The translations under genes were made by a program, and so were the position numbers. The notes under the pieces are model-generated. The model worked only from the letters and a program-made list of their open reading frames with translations, did not search any database and had not been told where the DNA came from. A stretch of DNA of 64,000 nt from Blautia sp. (GTDB taxonomy: Bacteria > Bacillota > Clostridia > Lachnospirales > Lachnospiraceae): positions 1-64,000 of the forward strand of contig JAETNR010000013.1 in the NCBI GenBank assembly GCA_021772055.1, in the 5' to 3' direction. Below are positions 17,480 through 25,803 of this stretch, one piece after another. Numbering within the stretch: position 1 is the first letter of the stretch; each line of letters starts with the position of its first letter.

Positions 17480-17556
17480 GCCGAAAGCGTATGGGGGATG
17501 GAGGAGGGGCACCTGGGTGTATGGGGCCCCTCCTCCATCCCCCATACGCTTTCGGC
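17480..17556 (+). terminator. perfect 31-bp hairpin after the alcohol dehydrogenase gene
   Basis: Bases 17480-17510 are the exact reverse complement of 17526-17556, with a 15-base loop. The arms start GCCGAAAGCGTATGGGGG. The hairpin begins 21 bases after the stop and lacks a T run. It is far longer than a normal terminator, and its sequence is unrelated to the MITE family. Confidence 0.55.
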
Positions 17557-17629
17557 TGTTGATTGGTGGGCGGTAAGGTGTGGTGGGGTAACCCTACTTG
17601 TGGTAAGTTTGCAATAATACCGTTTGCAC

Positions 17630-18046
17630 TTACGAGCGTTCTGTAAGCATGTAGGTTACGTAATCGTTGCAGGCGATTGGTGCTCCTAAGGCTGCTTTGT
17701 TCTCCGGGTTGTTCAGGTTGTAGAAGTAGACGGGGAGGCGGGCGATTTGAGTGCCTTGGGAGTTATAGATGCTGCATAGTATTTTGTTGTATTCGTTTTT
17801 GGGGTTGTTCTCGCCATAATAGGATTCCAGGAGGTCGATTTCCGGTTGTAGTTCGTCGGGGATCTGGTGGATTTCGCCCAAGATCATTTGGGGTCCCGGG
17901 ATTAGGGCGGGATATTTTTTTTCTTTCAGGGTGTGGAGGGAGCCTTTTACATAGCCGTAGCTTTGGAAGGTATGATGGGGCTTTAAGTATTTGTCGTAGT
18001 TGTACATTCCGGTTCGGAGGGTTCCGTATACAAATATTTGCTTCAT
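17630..18046 (-). CDS. gamma-glutamylcyclotransferase-like (AIG2/GGCT fold) protein
   Basis: A 138-residue protein starting [17 protein letters not shown] at residues 7-10 is the substrate-loop signature, and Glu74 (LLESYYG) is in the position of the catalytic acid. Enzymes of this fold release 5-oxoproline (pyroglutamate) from gamma-glutamyl compounds. I placed the start at 18046, where its ATG overlaps the pcp stop (TGATG); a longer upstream frame only reads antisense-like residues within pcp. It is the last gene of the DUF969-DUF979-pcp operon, so a pyroglutamate-related job is likely. The exact substrate is unknown. Confidence 0.78.
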   Translation of the reverse strand: MKQIFVYGTLRTGMYNYDKYLKPHHTFQSYGYVKGSLHTLKEKKYPALIPGPQMILGEIHQIPDELQPEIDLLESYYGENNPKNEYNKILCSIYNSQGTQIARLPVYFYNLNNPENKAALGAPIACNDYVTYMLTERS

Positions 18047-18687
18047 CAGTGGGTCGCTCCGCCTGTTACTTTGATGTCCTGTTTCGTCTCCACGATGGCT
18101 TCTATGGCTGCTGTAATTCCTTCCACTAAAAGATCCTGGGACATGGAGGGCATGTTGCTTTTGTTTGTTACCTGCTGGGGCAGATAGGGGATGTGGATGA
18201 AGCCGCTGCGTTTTCCGAGATATTTTGTTGCAACCAGGTGGCATACGCCGTAGGTTACATGGTTGCATACAAAGGTGCCTGCGGTGTTGGATATGGAGGC
18301 AGGGATTCCTTTGCTCTGGATTTTCTGTACCATTGCTTTGATGGGAATGGTTACAAAGTATGCTGCAGGGCCGTCCGGGTATACCGGTTCATCGATTTTC
18401 TGGTTTCCTTCATTATCGGGGATTCTGCAGTCATCTACATTGATTCCGACGCGTTCTACTGTGATGTCCGGTCTTCCTCCTGCCTGGCCGATGGAAAGAA
18501 TCACATCCGGGTCATATTTTTTAATTGCTTCATCAATTACCTGAAGGGATTTGTGGCATACGGTAGGCACTTCCAGTTTCAGGATCTCGGCTCCCGCGAT
18601 TACGTCTGGGAGCCTTTTTACTGTTTCGATTGCGGGATTGATGGGTTCGCCACCAAAGGGGTCGAAGCCGGTTACTAAGATTTTCAT
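18046..18687 (-). CDS. pcp: pyrrolidone-carboxylate (pyroglutamyl) peptidase
   Basis: Cytoplasmic cysteine peptidase that removes N-terminal pyroglutamate from peptides. The N-terminus [18 protein letters not shown] is diagnostic. The catalytic triad is visible: Glu79 (VERVG), Cys141 (GTFVCNHV) and His165 (GFIHIPY). Length 213 is standard. The start at 18687 has AAAGGAGAAG; a start 11 codons upstream would overlap DUF979. It lies in an operon behind two membrane proteins that often accompany pcp. Confidence 0.95.
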   Translation of the reverse strand: MKILVTGFDPFGGEPINPAIETVKRLPDVIAGAEILKLEVPTVCHKSLQVIDEAIKKYDPDVILSIGQAGGRPDITVERVGINVDDCRIPDNEGNQKIDEPVYPDGPAAYFVTIPIKAMVQKIQSKGIPASISNTAGTFVCNHVTYGVCHLVATKYLGKRSGFIHIPYLPQQVTNKSNMPSMSQDLLVEGITAAIEAIVETKQDIKVTGGATH

Positions 18688-18703
18688 ATTTTCTTCTCCT
18701 TTA

Positions 18704-19663
18704 TCAGAATCCAAGTACAAGCATCAGGATGATATGTACCACGATCATGGTAAGTGCCATCGGGAGCTGTGCTTTGATTACTGCCCATTTTGTGTCTTTT
18801 GTTTCCAGTACTGCACAGGGTACAATATTAAAGTTTGCAGCCATTGGGGTCATCAGGGTTCCGCAGTAGCCTGCAGTCATGCCAAGTGCACCGATAATAG
18901 CCGGATCTCCGCCCTGCATGATGACAAAGGGAACACCGATCCCGGCAGTGATTACGGTAAATGCGGCAAATGCATTTCCCATGATCATGGTGAAGATCAC
19001 CATGCCAAGTACATAAATAATGACTCCGATCACCACATTTCCTTTTGGTACCACAGAGGAAATCATGCCGGAGATCACCTCTCCCACGCCCGCTTCCGAA
19101 AAAACACTTCCCAAAGCGCCAAGAAGCTGAGGAAGCAGACATGCAGCCCCTACCTGCATCAGCAGACGGGAAGTATCCTCTCTCGTTTCGGATACCTTAG
19201 GTTTGCAGATGACAAAAGCAAGTACCAGGGCAATCACACAGGCTACCCCTGTCATAATAGCGCCATTTAACGCGGTTTTCGTGATCACCCCGTCTTTTTC
19301 CACATTATATTTTACAAAAGATAATACCAGGGCGATCACGCCTACGGTAACTGCAGGAAGGAAAATCTTCGTTCCGATCCTCTCGCTTGCGGCTTGTCTG
19401 GATTCCGGGGTGGATTCCGTAAATTTACCAATCTTTACCTGCTTTGCTGCAGTCAGGCATCCCATGACCACAAGCATCCCCCCTACCACAATGGAGGGAA
19501 GCACTTTGCCTAGCATGAAGATCAGGCCTGTCAGTGTCCAGAACAAGATGGTCCCTGTCTTCGCTTCTGTATTCTTTCTGGCTCTGAATGCAGTGTCAAG
19601 GCAGACAAGCCCGCAAAGTACATAGAAAAATTCCGGGAAATAAAGGCCTAAAAAGTCTGTCAT
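18704..19663 (-). CDS. DUF979 family membrane protein, putative transporter subunit
   Basis: A 319-residue polytopic protein with about nine to ten hydrophobic segments, including [24 protein letters not shown] and [14 protein letters not shown]. It belongs to DUF979, which is regularly paired with DUF969 next to pcp or 5-oxoproline genes. I infer a two-part carrier for 5-oxoproline or pyroglutamyl peptides. Its start overlaps the DUF969 stop by four bases and has AAGGAGG. Confidence 0.78.
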   Translation of the reverse strand: MTDFLGLYFPEFFYVLCGLVCLDTAFRARKNTEAKTGTILFWTLTGLIFMLGKVLPSIVVGGMLVVMGCLTAAKQVKIGKFTESTPESRQAASERIGTKIFLPAVTVGVIALVLSFVKYNVEKDGVITKTALNGAIMTGVACVIALVLAFVICKPKVSETREDTSRLLMQVGAACLLPQLLGALGSVFSEAGVGEVISGMISSVVPKGNVVIGVIIYVLGMVIFTMIMGNAFAAFTVITAGIGVPFVIMQGGDPAIIGALGMTAGYCGTLMTPMAANFNIVPCAVLETKDTKWAVIKAQLPMALTMIVVHIILMLVLGF

Positions 19664-20334
19664 TTTTTCTTTCCTCCTTTTATTTTTCTGTCAAACAGAA
19701 GAACCTGCAGGATAGTCAGGATGATGGATATGATCATCACATAAATTGCAGAGGATGCAATATCGGATAACGAAACCTCGTATCCTGCAAGTGCAAGGCC
19801 GGACTGAATCAGCACTACGCTGGCTGCTGCGGGAAAACAGTTCTGTGCAAAAAAGTTTCCATAGTTTTCTGTTGCAGCGGAGAGTCCTTTTACCTCCTCT
19901 TCTTCCTTCTCTGTCAGGGGACGGCCTTTCGACTTCTCAGCAGCTGCCGAAGTCATGGGCAGAATCAGCGGACGGATGAACTGTACATGTCCTCCGATCC
20001 GAATGTTCAATGCAGAGGCAATAGACCGAATCACCACCCAGATCGTCAGCACTTTTCCGGCTGACGCATTTTTAATCTTGCCGATCAGATAAGCGGCCCG
20101 TTCTTTCATTCCGTATCTCTCAATAATCGCAATTACCGGAAACATAATCAGGAAAATAGACATTAACCTGTTATTAACAAAGGATTCACCGATAATCTCC
20201 AAAATATGCACGAAATCCAGTCCGGATACAAGACCGGTTATGATTCCTGCCACCAGCACAGTTGCCAGTACATCCAGCTTTAATGTAAAGCCCAGTACAA
20301 TAATGAGGATACCTATTAATTTAATGTATTCCAC
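19660..20334 (-). CDS. DUF969 family membrane protein, putative transporter subunit
   Basis: About 224 residues with five or six membrane segments (LIGILIIVLGFTLKLDVLATVLVAGIITGLVSG at the start is hydrophobic apart from one Lys-Leu-Asp). I chose the GTG at 20334, which follows AAAGGAGAG by six bases; an in-frame upstream GTG has no such site. It opens the operon DUF969-DUF979-pcp-GGCT, which has a consensus promoter and an inverted repeat between promoter and start. Function as half of a transporter is inferred from pairing and context. Confidence 0.78.
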   Translation of the reverse strand: MEYIKLIGILIIVLGFTLKLDVLATVLVAGIITGLVSGLDFVHILEIIGESFVNNRLMSIFLIMFPVIAIIERYGMKERAAYLIGKIKNASAGKVLTIWVVIRSIASALNIRIGGHVQFIRPLILPMTSAAAEKSKGRPLTEKEEEEVKGLSAATENYGNFFAQNCFPAAASVVLIQSGLALAGYEVSLSDIASSAIYVMIISIILTILQVLLFDRKIKGGKKK

Positions 20335-20351
20335 GTCCTCTCTCCTTTCCT

Positions 20352-20380
20352 GATGTAAAATATGCACAATAATTTACATC
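20352..20380 (-). promoter_or_regulatory. possible operator upstream of the DUF969 operon
   Basis: GATGTAAA (20352-20359) and TTTACATC (20373-20380) form an 8-bp inverted repeat with a 13-bp centre, between the -10 box and the start codon. A repressor bound here would block transcription. No regulator gene is adjacent. Confidence 0.4.
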
Positions 20381-20391
20381 GTTTTCAAATT

Positions 20392-20420
20392 ATTATACTA
20401 AATAAGTACAAAATATGCAA
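20392..20420 (-). promoter_or_regulatory. promoter of the DUF969-DUF979-pcp-GGCT operon
   Basis: On the minus strand TTGCAT (20415-20420), a 17-bp spacer and TATAAT (20392-20397), 58 bases upstream of the chosen GTG. Confidence 0.7.
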
Positions 20421-20478
20421 TTCCTTTTCCAAACAAAGTGATAAAATTATTGTTCTCATGGGCCTTTCTTTCTATTCA

Positions 20479-20523
20479 TCAGGCAGACGCCCTTTCCTCT
20501 CTCCCCTCCCATGAGATGGAACG
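20479..20523. repeat. possible decayed single arm of the MITE-like family, copy D
   Basis: AGGCAGACGCCCTTTCCTCT, followed by CTCCCCTCCCATGAGATGG and AACG, resembles the right arm of copy C (AGACAGGTGCCCTTGCCTCC, then a C-rich run, then CATGAAATGTAACG). There is no opposite arm. It lies in the divergent gap between the DUF969 operon and metY, like the intact copies. Confidence 0.35.
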
Positions 20524-20562
20524 CCACACCCCGCGAAATGGAATCTGCCTGAAATTAGAACA

Positions 20563-20591
20563 TTGTTTCGGCGGAAATTTTGTGGTATGAT
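20563..20591 (+). promoter_or_regulatory. metY promoter
   Basis: TTGTTT (20563-20568), 17 bp, TATGAT (20586-20591), 34 bases before the ATG. I saw no SAM riboswitch or T-box in the short leader. Confidence 0.6.
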
Positions 20592-20625
20592 TCTATATCA
20601 TAACTTTTAGAAAGGACACAAGGAA

Positions 20626-21906
20626 ATGAGTGATTTTAAATTAGAAACCAATTGCCTTCATGCAGGCTATACCCCTTCCAAGGGGGAACCGTGTGCACTT
20701 CCCATTTATCAGAGTACCACCTTTAAATATGACACCACAGACGAAATGGGTGCGCTTTTTGATCTGAAGGCTGATGGATATTTTTATACCCGTCTGCAGA
20801 ATCCTACCAATGATGCCGTTGCTGCCAAAATTGCAGCCCTGGAAGGAGGCGTTGCCGCAATCCTGACCTCTTCCGGACAGGCAGCGAATTTCTATGCAGT
20901 ATTTAATATCTGTGAGGCAGGGGATCATGTGGTTGCTGCTTCCACTATTTACGGGGGAACCTTTAATCTTCTTGGTGTTACGCTAAAGAAACTTGGCATT
21001 GACTGCACCTTCGTGGACACAGATGCAAGCGCCGAGGAGATTGCCAAAGCTTTCCGCCCCAATACCAAGGTTCTTTTTGCGGAAACCATTGCCAATCCTG
21101 CACTGGTTGTTCTGGATATCGAAAAATTCGCCAAAGTGGCTCATGAACATGGCGTTCCTCTCATCGTTGACAACACCTTTGCAACTCCGGTAAACTGCCG
21201 TCCTATAGAATGGGGAGCTGATATTGTAACCCATTCTACCACCAAATATATGGATGGCCACGGGCTTCAGGTAGGCGGCGCCATTGTTGACAGCGGCAAT
21301 TTTGACTGGGATGCTTACGGACATAAATACCACGGTCTTACAGAGCCGGATGAATCTTATCACGGCGTTATTTATACAAAGCAGTTCGGCAAAAAGTCCT
21401 ATATCATGAAGGCCACTTCCCAGCTCATGCGTGACCTTGGCTCCATCCCGTCTCCCATGAACTGTTTCCTGCTGAATATCGGCCTTGAAACCCTTCCTCT
21501 TCGTGTAGAGCGTCATTGCTATAATGCGCAGAAGGCAGCAGAATTTCTGAGCGCTCACGAAAAGGTGGCTTCCGTAATCTACGCAGGGCTCCCCGGAGAT
21601 AAATACCACGCATTAGCACAGAAATATCTGCCAAACGGTACCTGCGGAGTCATCTCCTTTGAATTAAAAGGCGGCCGTGATGCTGCAGTTCGTTTTATGG
21701 ACAGCCTGGAAATGGCCAACATCTGCACCCACGTGGCTGCATCCAAGACCATGGTGCTACACCCTGCAAGCCACACCCATCGCCAGATGAACGACGAACA
21801 GCTTGCAGAAGCAGGCGTTTCTCCGGGAATGATCCGTCTTTCTGTTGGCATTGAACATGTGGACGATATTATTGCAGATCTTTCCAAAGCACTGGAAAAT
21901 GCATAA
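20626..21906 (+). CDS. metY: O-acetylhomoserine sulfhydrylase-type PLP enzyme
   Basis: A 426-residue Cys/Met-metabolism PLP enzyme. The N-terminus ([20 protein letters not shown]), the long inserted loop around residue 230-260 ([21 protein letters not shown]) and the length fit O-acetylhomoserine (thiol)-lyases, which make homocysteine from O-acetylhomoserine and sulfide. The PLP lysine is Lys207 in [12 protein letters not shown]. Cystathionine gamma-synthase and methionine gamma-lyase are shorter relatives and remain less likely alternatives. Monocistronic: own promoter and a strong terminator. Confidence 0.85.
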   Translation: MSDFKLETNCLHAGYTPSKGEPCALPIYQSTTFKYDTTDEMGALFDLKADGYFYTRLQNPTNDAVAAKIAALEGGVAAILTSSGQAANFYAVFNICEAGDHVVAASTIYGGTFNLLGVTLKKLGIDCTFVDTDASAEEIAKAFRPNTKVLFAETIANPALVVLDIEKFAKVAHEHGVPLIVDNTFATPVNCRPIEWGADIVTHSTTKYMDGHGLQVGGAIVDSGNFDWDAYGHKYHGLTEPDESYHGVIYTKQFGKKSYIMKATSQLMRDLGSIPSPMNCFLLNIGLETLPLRVERHCYNAQKAAEFLSAHEKVASVIYAGLPGDKYHALAQKYLPNGTCGVISFELKGGRDAAVRFMDSLEMANICTHVAASKTMVLHPASHTHRQMNDEQLAEAGVSPGMIRLSVGIEHVDDIIADLSKALENA

Positions 21907-21914
21907 CTCTACAT

Positions 21915-21946
21915 AAAAAATCTCCGGTTTCTGCCGGAGATTTTTT
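21915..21946. terminator. bidirectional terminator between metY and the 3D-domain gene
   Basis: AAAAAATCTCCGG (21915-21927) and its exact complement (21934-21946) form a 13-bp stem with a 6-base loop and A/T tracts on both sides, serving the two convergent genes. Confidence 0.88.
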
Positions 21947-21951
21947 ATTGC

Positions 21952-23091
21952 TTACTGAATCAGATAAACTTCCGTATAATACACGCCCTTTGCCTCGCCT
22001 TCTGCGTGGCTGGCTACATAGATGTCTATGCAGTCCTTTTTGATGGCACCGCCGCAGTCCTCTGCCACATATACCTGGCCGTTAATGACTACCTGGGAGC
22101 CGTAGGGAATCTGTGCAGGGTCCACGGCAATGGTATGGTTCGTCACCGCCGTATTTCCGGTGGAGGTGATGCCGTCCGCCCAGGGACCGCAGCAAAGGCT
22201 GCAGGGACAGTAATGGGTAATGCGGAAATATCCCAGAGATTTCAGGGAGGCCTCCGAAGATACGGAAACAGGTTCCCCGATTCTCACTCCCACGGCGGCA
22301 ACGGTTGCCTCTTCATCCGAGACTTCCTTCACGCCATCTACCGCATCCGCAAACACTCCCTCTCCTTCACTTTTGGAAAGAGTTCCTGCCCTCTCAGCTT
22401 CTTCCTTTGCATCTGCCATGGCTACCACCGTGATCTCATCGCTCTGTCCTTTTAAGGAGCTGGTGGGAAGGTATCCGATCTGCTCCCCGCCTTTTTCGTC
22501 TTCATAAACGATCCTGCTCCATACGCCGTTTACAGTGGCTGTTCTTGCATATTCATCGTATTCCAGTGCTTCTCCTACGACCTCTCCGTCTTTTTTGCCC
22601 GGATAGTCCAAAATATCGGTGTCCTTGTCCACCACGACCCTGTCGTCCATCTTCGTCATCAAAGAACGGTCACTGAGCACTTCTGTCTCAAGGTATCCGA
22701 TCACTGTCTCCGCGTCCTCCTGATATACCACTTTGCTCCAGCCATTGCTGCAGACAGATTCCTGGGTAAGCTTCGTTCCCAAAAAGATAGTCTTCAGTGC
22801 CTTTCCCGTCTCTTCAGGAACAGTACGGATCACCGCCTCCCTGGAGGTCACATAAAGGACATCCTGGTAGTCCAGCACCCGGACTGCCTCTCCTTTTCCA
22901 TTTCCGATTTCATAATATTGGGGTGTTTCTTCTGCTTCTTTATAATAAGATTCCACTCCCGCGTAGTCCAGTACCTCTCCATACACCGTCTGAAGGCCCG
23001 GTACCTGTCCCCACAGGAAAGCCCGGCAGCAAACAAATACCGCACATCCTATGGCTGCGCAGCATAATCCTTTCCTGATCTTTGTTATCAT
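21952..23091 (-). CDS. exported SH3 and 3D-domain protein (cell-wall hydrolase-like)
   Basis: About 379 residues from the ATG at 23091, which has AAAGGA six bases upstream; an ATG 13 codons earlier lacks a good site. A hydrophobic N-terminal anchor (GLCCAAIGCAVFVCCRAFLWG) is followed by two SH3-like repeats (about 60-120 and 130-205), a spacer, and a C-terminal 3D domain (about 290-375). In that domain Asp residues in TNHTIAVDPAQIPYGS, VAEDCGGAIK and DCIDIYV form the family's DDD site, as in YabE/MltA-type muralytic folds. It likely acts on peptidoglycan outside the membrane. Cysteine-rich YCPCSLCCGPW precedes the domain. Confidence 0.85.
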   Translation of the reverse strand: MITKIRKGLCCAAIGCAVFVCCRAFLWGQVPGLQTVYGEVLDYAGVESYYKEAEETPQYYEIGNGKGEAVRVLDYQDVLYVTSREAVIRTVPEETGKALKTIFLGTKLTQESVCSNGWSKVVYQEDAETVIGYLETEVLSDRSLMTKMDDRVVVDKDTDILDYPGKKDGEVVGEALEYDEYARTATVNGVWSRIVYEDEKGGEQIGYLPTSSLKGQSDEITVVAMADAKEEAERAGTLSKSEGEGVFADAVDGVKEVSDEEATVAAVGVRIGEPVSVSSEASLKSLGYFRITHYCPCSLCCGPWADGITSTGNTAVTNHTIAVDPAQIPYGSQVVINGQVYVAEDCGGAIKKDCIDIYVASHAEGEAKGVYYTEVYLIQ

Positions 23092-23218
23092 GTGATTCCT
23101 TTCTGCTCTTGCGTAAAGTTTCACCTGCATGTTTTCCCTATCATAACATACCCTTTTTTGTTTTGCAATTTTACAGGTTGTGTTTATGCTTTTTTAAGAA
23201 ATGTAACCGACCTTTTGC

Positions 23219-23247
23219 TTTTCAAACGCTTCATTTTCCAGTACAAT
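23219..23247 (+). promoter_or_regulatory. promoter placing the start site at the ATG of the lysozyme-like gene
   Basis: TTTTCA (23219-23224), a 17-bp spacer, TACAAT (23242-23247). Only six bases lie between the -10 box and the ATG at 23254, so transcription should start at or beside the start codon. No Shine-Dalgarno sequence is visible. Confidence 0.45.
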
Positions 23248-23253
23248 GGAACT

Positions 23254-23940
23254 ATGAAAAAGTCAAAGGATCTTTATCAAAAATACACAACAGAACAAAA
23301 GAAAGCCATCCGGGCTGCCCAGGTACGCAGGCAGAAGACCGTTATTGCTGTCTGCATCATTGCTCTTGCAGCTTTCTTCCTCCTTCATCTGCCCAAAAAC
23401 AGCCGGAATCCGGTCCTTCAGATAAATTCTGCATGCGAAGCCTACAGAGGGGATATGGAACGAATTGCGGCGAAATACGGGATGTCTGACTATGTAGATC
23501 TTCTGCTTGCGCTGATGATGCAGGAGAGCTCCGGAAACGGACAGGATGTGATGCAGTCCTCAGAGGGTGCCTTTAATACCATGTATCCGCAGGAGCCCAA
23601 CGGGATCACCGATGTGGAGTATTCCATAGAATGTGGGGTACAGGAATTAAAATATGCTCTGGAAAAAGCCAATGTCCAGGGACCTCTGGATCTGGAGCAT
23701 ATCCGTCTTGCACTCCAGGCGTATAATTTTGGTGCGGATGTATACTTTTCTTATATGGAAGAACATGACCAGGACATCTGGACCCAGGAAAGTGCGGAAG
23801 CTTTTGCCCAGATGGCCAGCGGCGGCAGAGAGCGGTCTGAAGACAATCCTTTCCGAAATACGGCAGGTCCCTGGGACTACGGTGACCAGCGGTATCCGGA
23901 GCATGTACTCCGCTATTATCATCCTAAAAAAACGTCATAA
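23254..23940 (+). CDS. membrane-anchored lysozyme-like (CwlT/Slt-type) protein
   Basis: About 228 residues starting MKKSKDLYQK, with a basic N-terminus, one membrane segment (about 29-45) and an extracellular lysozyme-like domain (about 55-220). Glu91 in LMMQESSG is in the position of the catalytic acid, and LALQAYNFGADVY matches the family. Similar domains occur in CwlT and Tn916 Orf14 proteins, which cut the glycan strand. The chosen ATG has no ribosome binding site but fits the promoter as a leaderless start; upstream codons in the frame encode no family sequence. It is divergent from the 3D-domain wall protein. Confidence 0.78.
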   Translation: MKKSKDLYQKYTTEQKKAIRAAQVRRQKTVIAVCIIALAAFFLLHLPKNSRNPVLQINSACEAYRGDMERIAAKYGMSDYVDLLLALMMQESSGNGQDVMQSSEGAFNTMYPQEPNGITDVEYSIECGVQELKYALEKANVQGPLDLEHIRLALQAYNFGADVYFSYMEEHDQDIWTQESAEAFAQMASGGRERSEDNPFRNTAGPWDYGDQRYPEHVLRYYHPKKTS

Positions 23941-23969
23941 AAAAATGTCATAAAAAGAAAAAAAAGTAT

Positions 23970-23998
23970 TTGACAAATCCATCTGCATGTAGTAGAAT
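23970..23998 (+). promoter_or_regulatory. tRNA-Gly promoter
   Basis: TTGACA (23970-23975), a 17-bp spacer and TAGAAT (23993-23998), 38 bases upstream of the tRNA. Confidence 0.8.
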
Positions 23999-24036
23999 AT
24001 ATCTTGTCGCTGAGGTACACACCTCCGATTACAGAT

Positions 24037-24109
24037 GCGATAGTGGCGTAGTTGGTAACGCGCGACCTTGCCAAGGTCGAGACCGCGGGTTCGAGCCCCG
24101 TCTATCGCT
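24037..24109 (+). tRNA. tRNA-Gly (anticodon GCC)
   Basis: A 73-base cloverleaf. The acceptor arm GCGATAG pairs with CTATCGC, the anticodon arm CGACC/GGTCG carries TTGCCAA with anticodon GCC, and the T arm holds GGTTCGAGCCCC. The CCA end is not encoded. It has its own promoter upstream and a terminator five bases downstream. Confidence 0.95.
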
Positions 24110-24113
24110 TTTC

Positions 24114-24291
24114 ACTCTCTTGTTAAGTCAAGGGAGTTTTTTTATGGCCCTGCTTTGCAGAACTTTTTCTAGCAAAGCAGGGCCATAATTCCCTTCCGGC
24201 CAGATGTATTCCTGTCCGGAAGGCGTTACTGTTCACTCCGTTCCCAGTAACGAGGTCAAAATTCATTCCAGATTGCCTTCGGCAATGGAAT
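24114..24291. repeat. five consecutive hairpins after tRNA-Gly
   Basis: Stems: 24114-24122/24129-24137 followed by seven T (tRNA terminator); 24144-24158/24172-24186 (15 bp, perfect, ATGGCCCTGCTTTGC); 24192-24199/24216-24223 (CCTTCCGG); 24224-24231/24245-24252 (CGTTACTG); and 24265-24291 (ATTGCC/GGCAAT with outer ATTCC/GGAAT). The last may end the AAA+ gene on the minus strand. The middle three have no T tails, so their role is unknown. Confidence 0.6.
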
Positions 24292-24307
24292 CTATTTATT
24301 TTTCGTA

Positions 24308-25792
24308 CTATGAAAGAAGGTTTCTCACCATTTCTCCATCAAAAACTACCCGTTCCACATGATGAACCTCTATTTGATACAGCGCATTGGCAACCATATG
24401 CTCTGCTGCCTGCTCAAGGTCACGGATTCCTGTGGTGTCAGCGTACTTTTCAATCACCGCGTCCAAAGCCTCAGGCGTCACAATACATTCTTCCTTCCGG
24501 AGACGAATGCGCTTTAAAACCTTGGGAAGCACATATTGTGAAAAAATGATCTTCTTTTCCTCGGGTGTGTAATCTGGAATATCGATCACTGCAAAACGGG
24601 ACATCAAAGGTGCACTGATCTGTTCCTTGTCATTGGCAGTTGCAATCGGGTAAACTCCCACTGTAGGAATCATGCACTCCATATAATTGTCCGTAAAACC
24701 AAGATTATCCAAAAGCGTCAGAAGAACATCCGCCGGGTTTCCGTTTCCTTTTCCGGAAGAAGCCTTGTCCAGTTCATTAATGATAAAGACCAAATTGGAT
24801 TCTCCGGCCATGGAAAAAGCTTCCATAATAATCCCTGGCTTTGCATTTGCATAAATACGGGAGCTTCCGGTGAGTTGTTCCGGATCGTTGATGGAGCTCA
24901 TATCCAGCGTAGTCCAGGGAAGCTTCAAAATCCTGGCCACCGCATAAGCAATCTGGGACTTTCCGGTTCCGGCAGGGCCTGCCAGCAAAATCCCATAGGC
25001 CGGAAGGGTATGGGTCCTGTTGATCTGTATGATGGTTTCCATGATCCGCTGCTTCACCCGCTCCATGCCATATAATTCTTCGTCCAGGATCCTTCGGGCT
25101 TCCTTCGGATCAATGGATTCAAAATAGTTGTTTTTCCACTGCACATTCATCATGATAGAAAGAGCTCTTTGGGCATGGCGCCTTTCCTCCGTTGTCACTT
25201 CATGGGAGCGGGCCACTGCAAGATTTCTCCTCGCCCACAGGCGGATATTATCCGGCAAAGTCCTGCCTGCGCAGGTGATAAAATCCGTAATGCTCTGCAG
25301 GCTGGTAAGCTTCATATGATCCCCGATTTCATCCGCTTCTTCATCCTCCGGCTCTTCCGAAGGAGCACTGCTGGAAAGCAGCCTTTCTATCATATACTGC
25401 AGAAATCCATCCTCTGCAGATAACTTCGTACCGCCGCCGAAAGCAATCTCACGAATCCTGTAAACCCCATAGCCGTCCTCTTTGTTCACCCCGGACAGAC
25501 GCACATGAATGTGGTTTTCTCCAAGCCACCGCAGAAGGCTTACAAATCGCGCATCGATCTTCAGAATATCTGCGCTGACTGTTCCGTCTTCTTCCTCAAA
25601 TTCAAAAGCAGTCCGCTGATTCTGATTGGTAAAAACACCGCAGGAGTGGTGCTTCCACTCCCGCAGGTGATTTGCCAGAACCAGGATGGGCTTTTCCGGC
25701 GTAGCCTCCGGCTCGCTGGATTGAAATGCCGTATAGGTACACTGGCATGGACTTTTTTCATCTGGTATATTTCGAAAATCAAAAACTGGCAT
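24308..25792 (-). CDS. Lon-like AAA+ ATPase without a protease domain
   Basis: A 494-residue protein. The N-terminal ~190 residues are unfamiliar. A helical region is followed by an AAA+ module resembling the Lon ATPase: Walker A GPAGTGKS at about 269-276, sensor and lid regions, and TTGIRDLEQAAEHMVANAL near the end (about 455). Walker B reads VFIINELDK, so the usual Asp-Glu is Asn-Glu. There is no Ser-Lys peptidase domain after the lid. It may act as an unfoldase or chaperone. It lies 12 bases upstream of neither a partner nor an operon mate, but follows purH on the same strand. Function not assigned. Confidence 0.65.
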   Translation of the reverse strand: MPVFDFRNIPDEKSPCQCTYTAFQSSEPEATPEKPILVLANHLREWKHHSCGVFTNQNQRTAFEFEEEDGTVSADILKIDARFVSLLRWLGENHIHVRLSGVNKEDGYGVYRIREIAFGGGTKLSAEDGFLQYMIERLLSSSAPSEEPEDEEADEIGDHMKLTSLQSITDFITCAGRTLPDNIRLWARRNLAVARSHEVTTEERRHAQRALSIMMNVQWKNNYFESIDPKEARRILDEELYGMERVKQRIMETIIQINRTHTLPAYGILLAGPAGTGKSQIAYAVARILKLPWTTLDMSSINDPEQLTGSSRIYANAKPGIIMEAFSMAGESNLVFIINELDKASSGKGNGNPADVLLTLLDNLGFTDNYMECMIPTVGVYPIATANDKEQISAPLMSRFAVIDIPDYTPEEKKIIFSQYVLPKVLKRIRLRKEECIVTPEALDAVIEKYADTTGIRDLEQAAEHMVANALYQIEVHHVERVVFDGEMVRNLLS

Positions 25793-25803
25793 AACCGATC
25801 CCC

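Noticed and set aside
17480-17556. 31-bp hairpin as another copy of the MITE family
   Set aside because: Arm sequence (GCCGAAAGCGTATGG) does not match the family arms or ends, and no flanking 8-bp repeat was seen.
18047-18268. Longer N-terminus for the cyclotransferase-like protein
   Set aside because: Those 74 codons lie inside pcp in another frame and have no domain features; the YGTL fold begins right after the ATG at 18046.
20541-20625. SAM riboswitch or T-box before metY
   Set aside because: The leader after the promoter is under 35 bases, too short for either.
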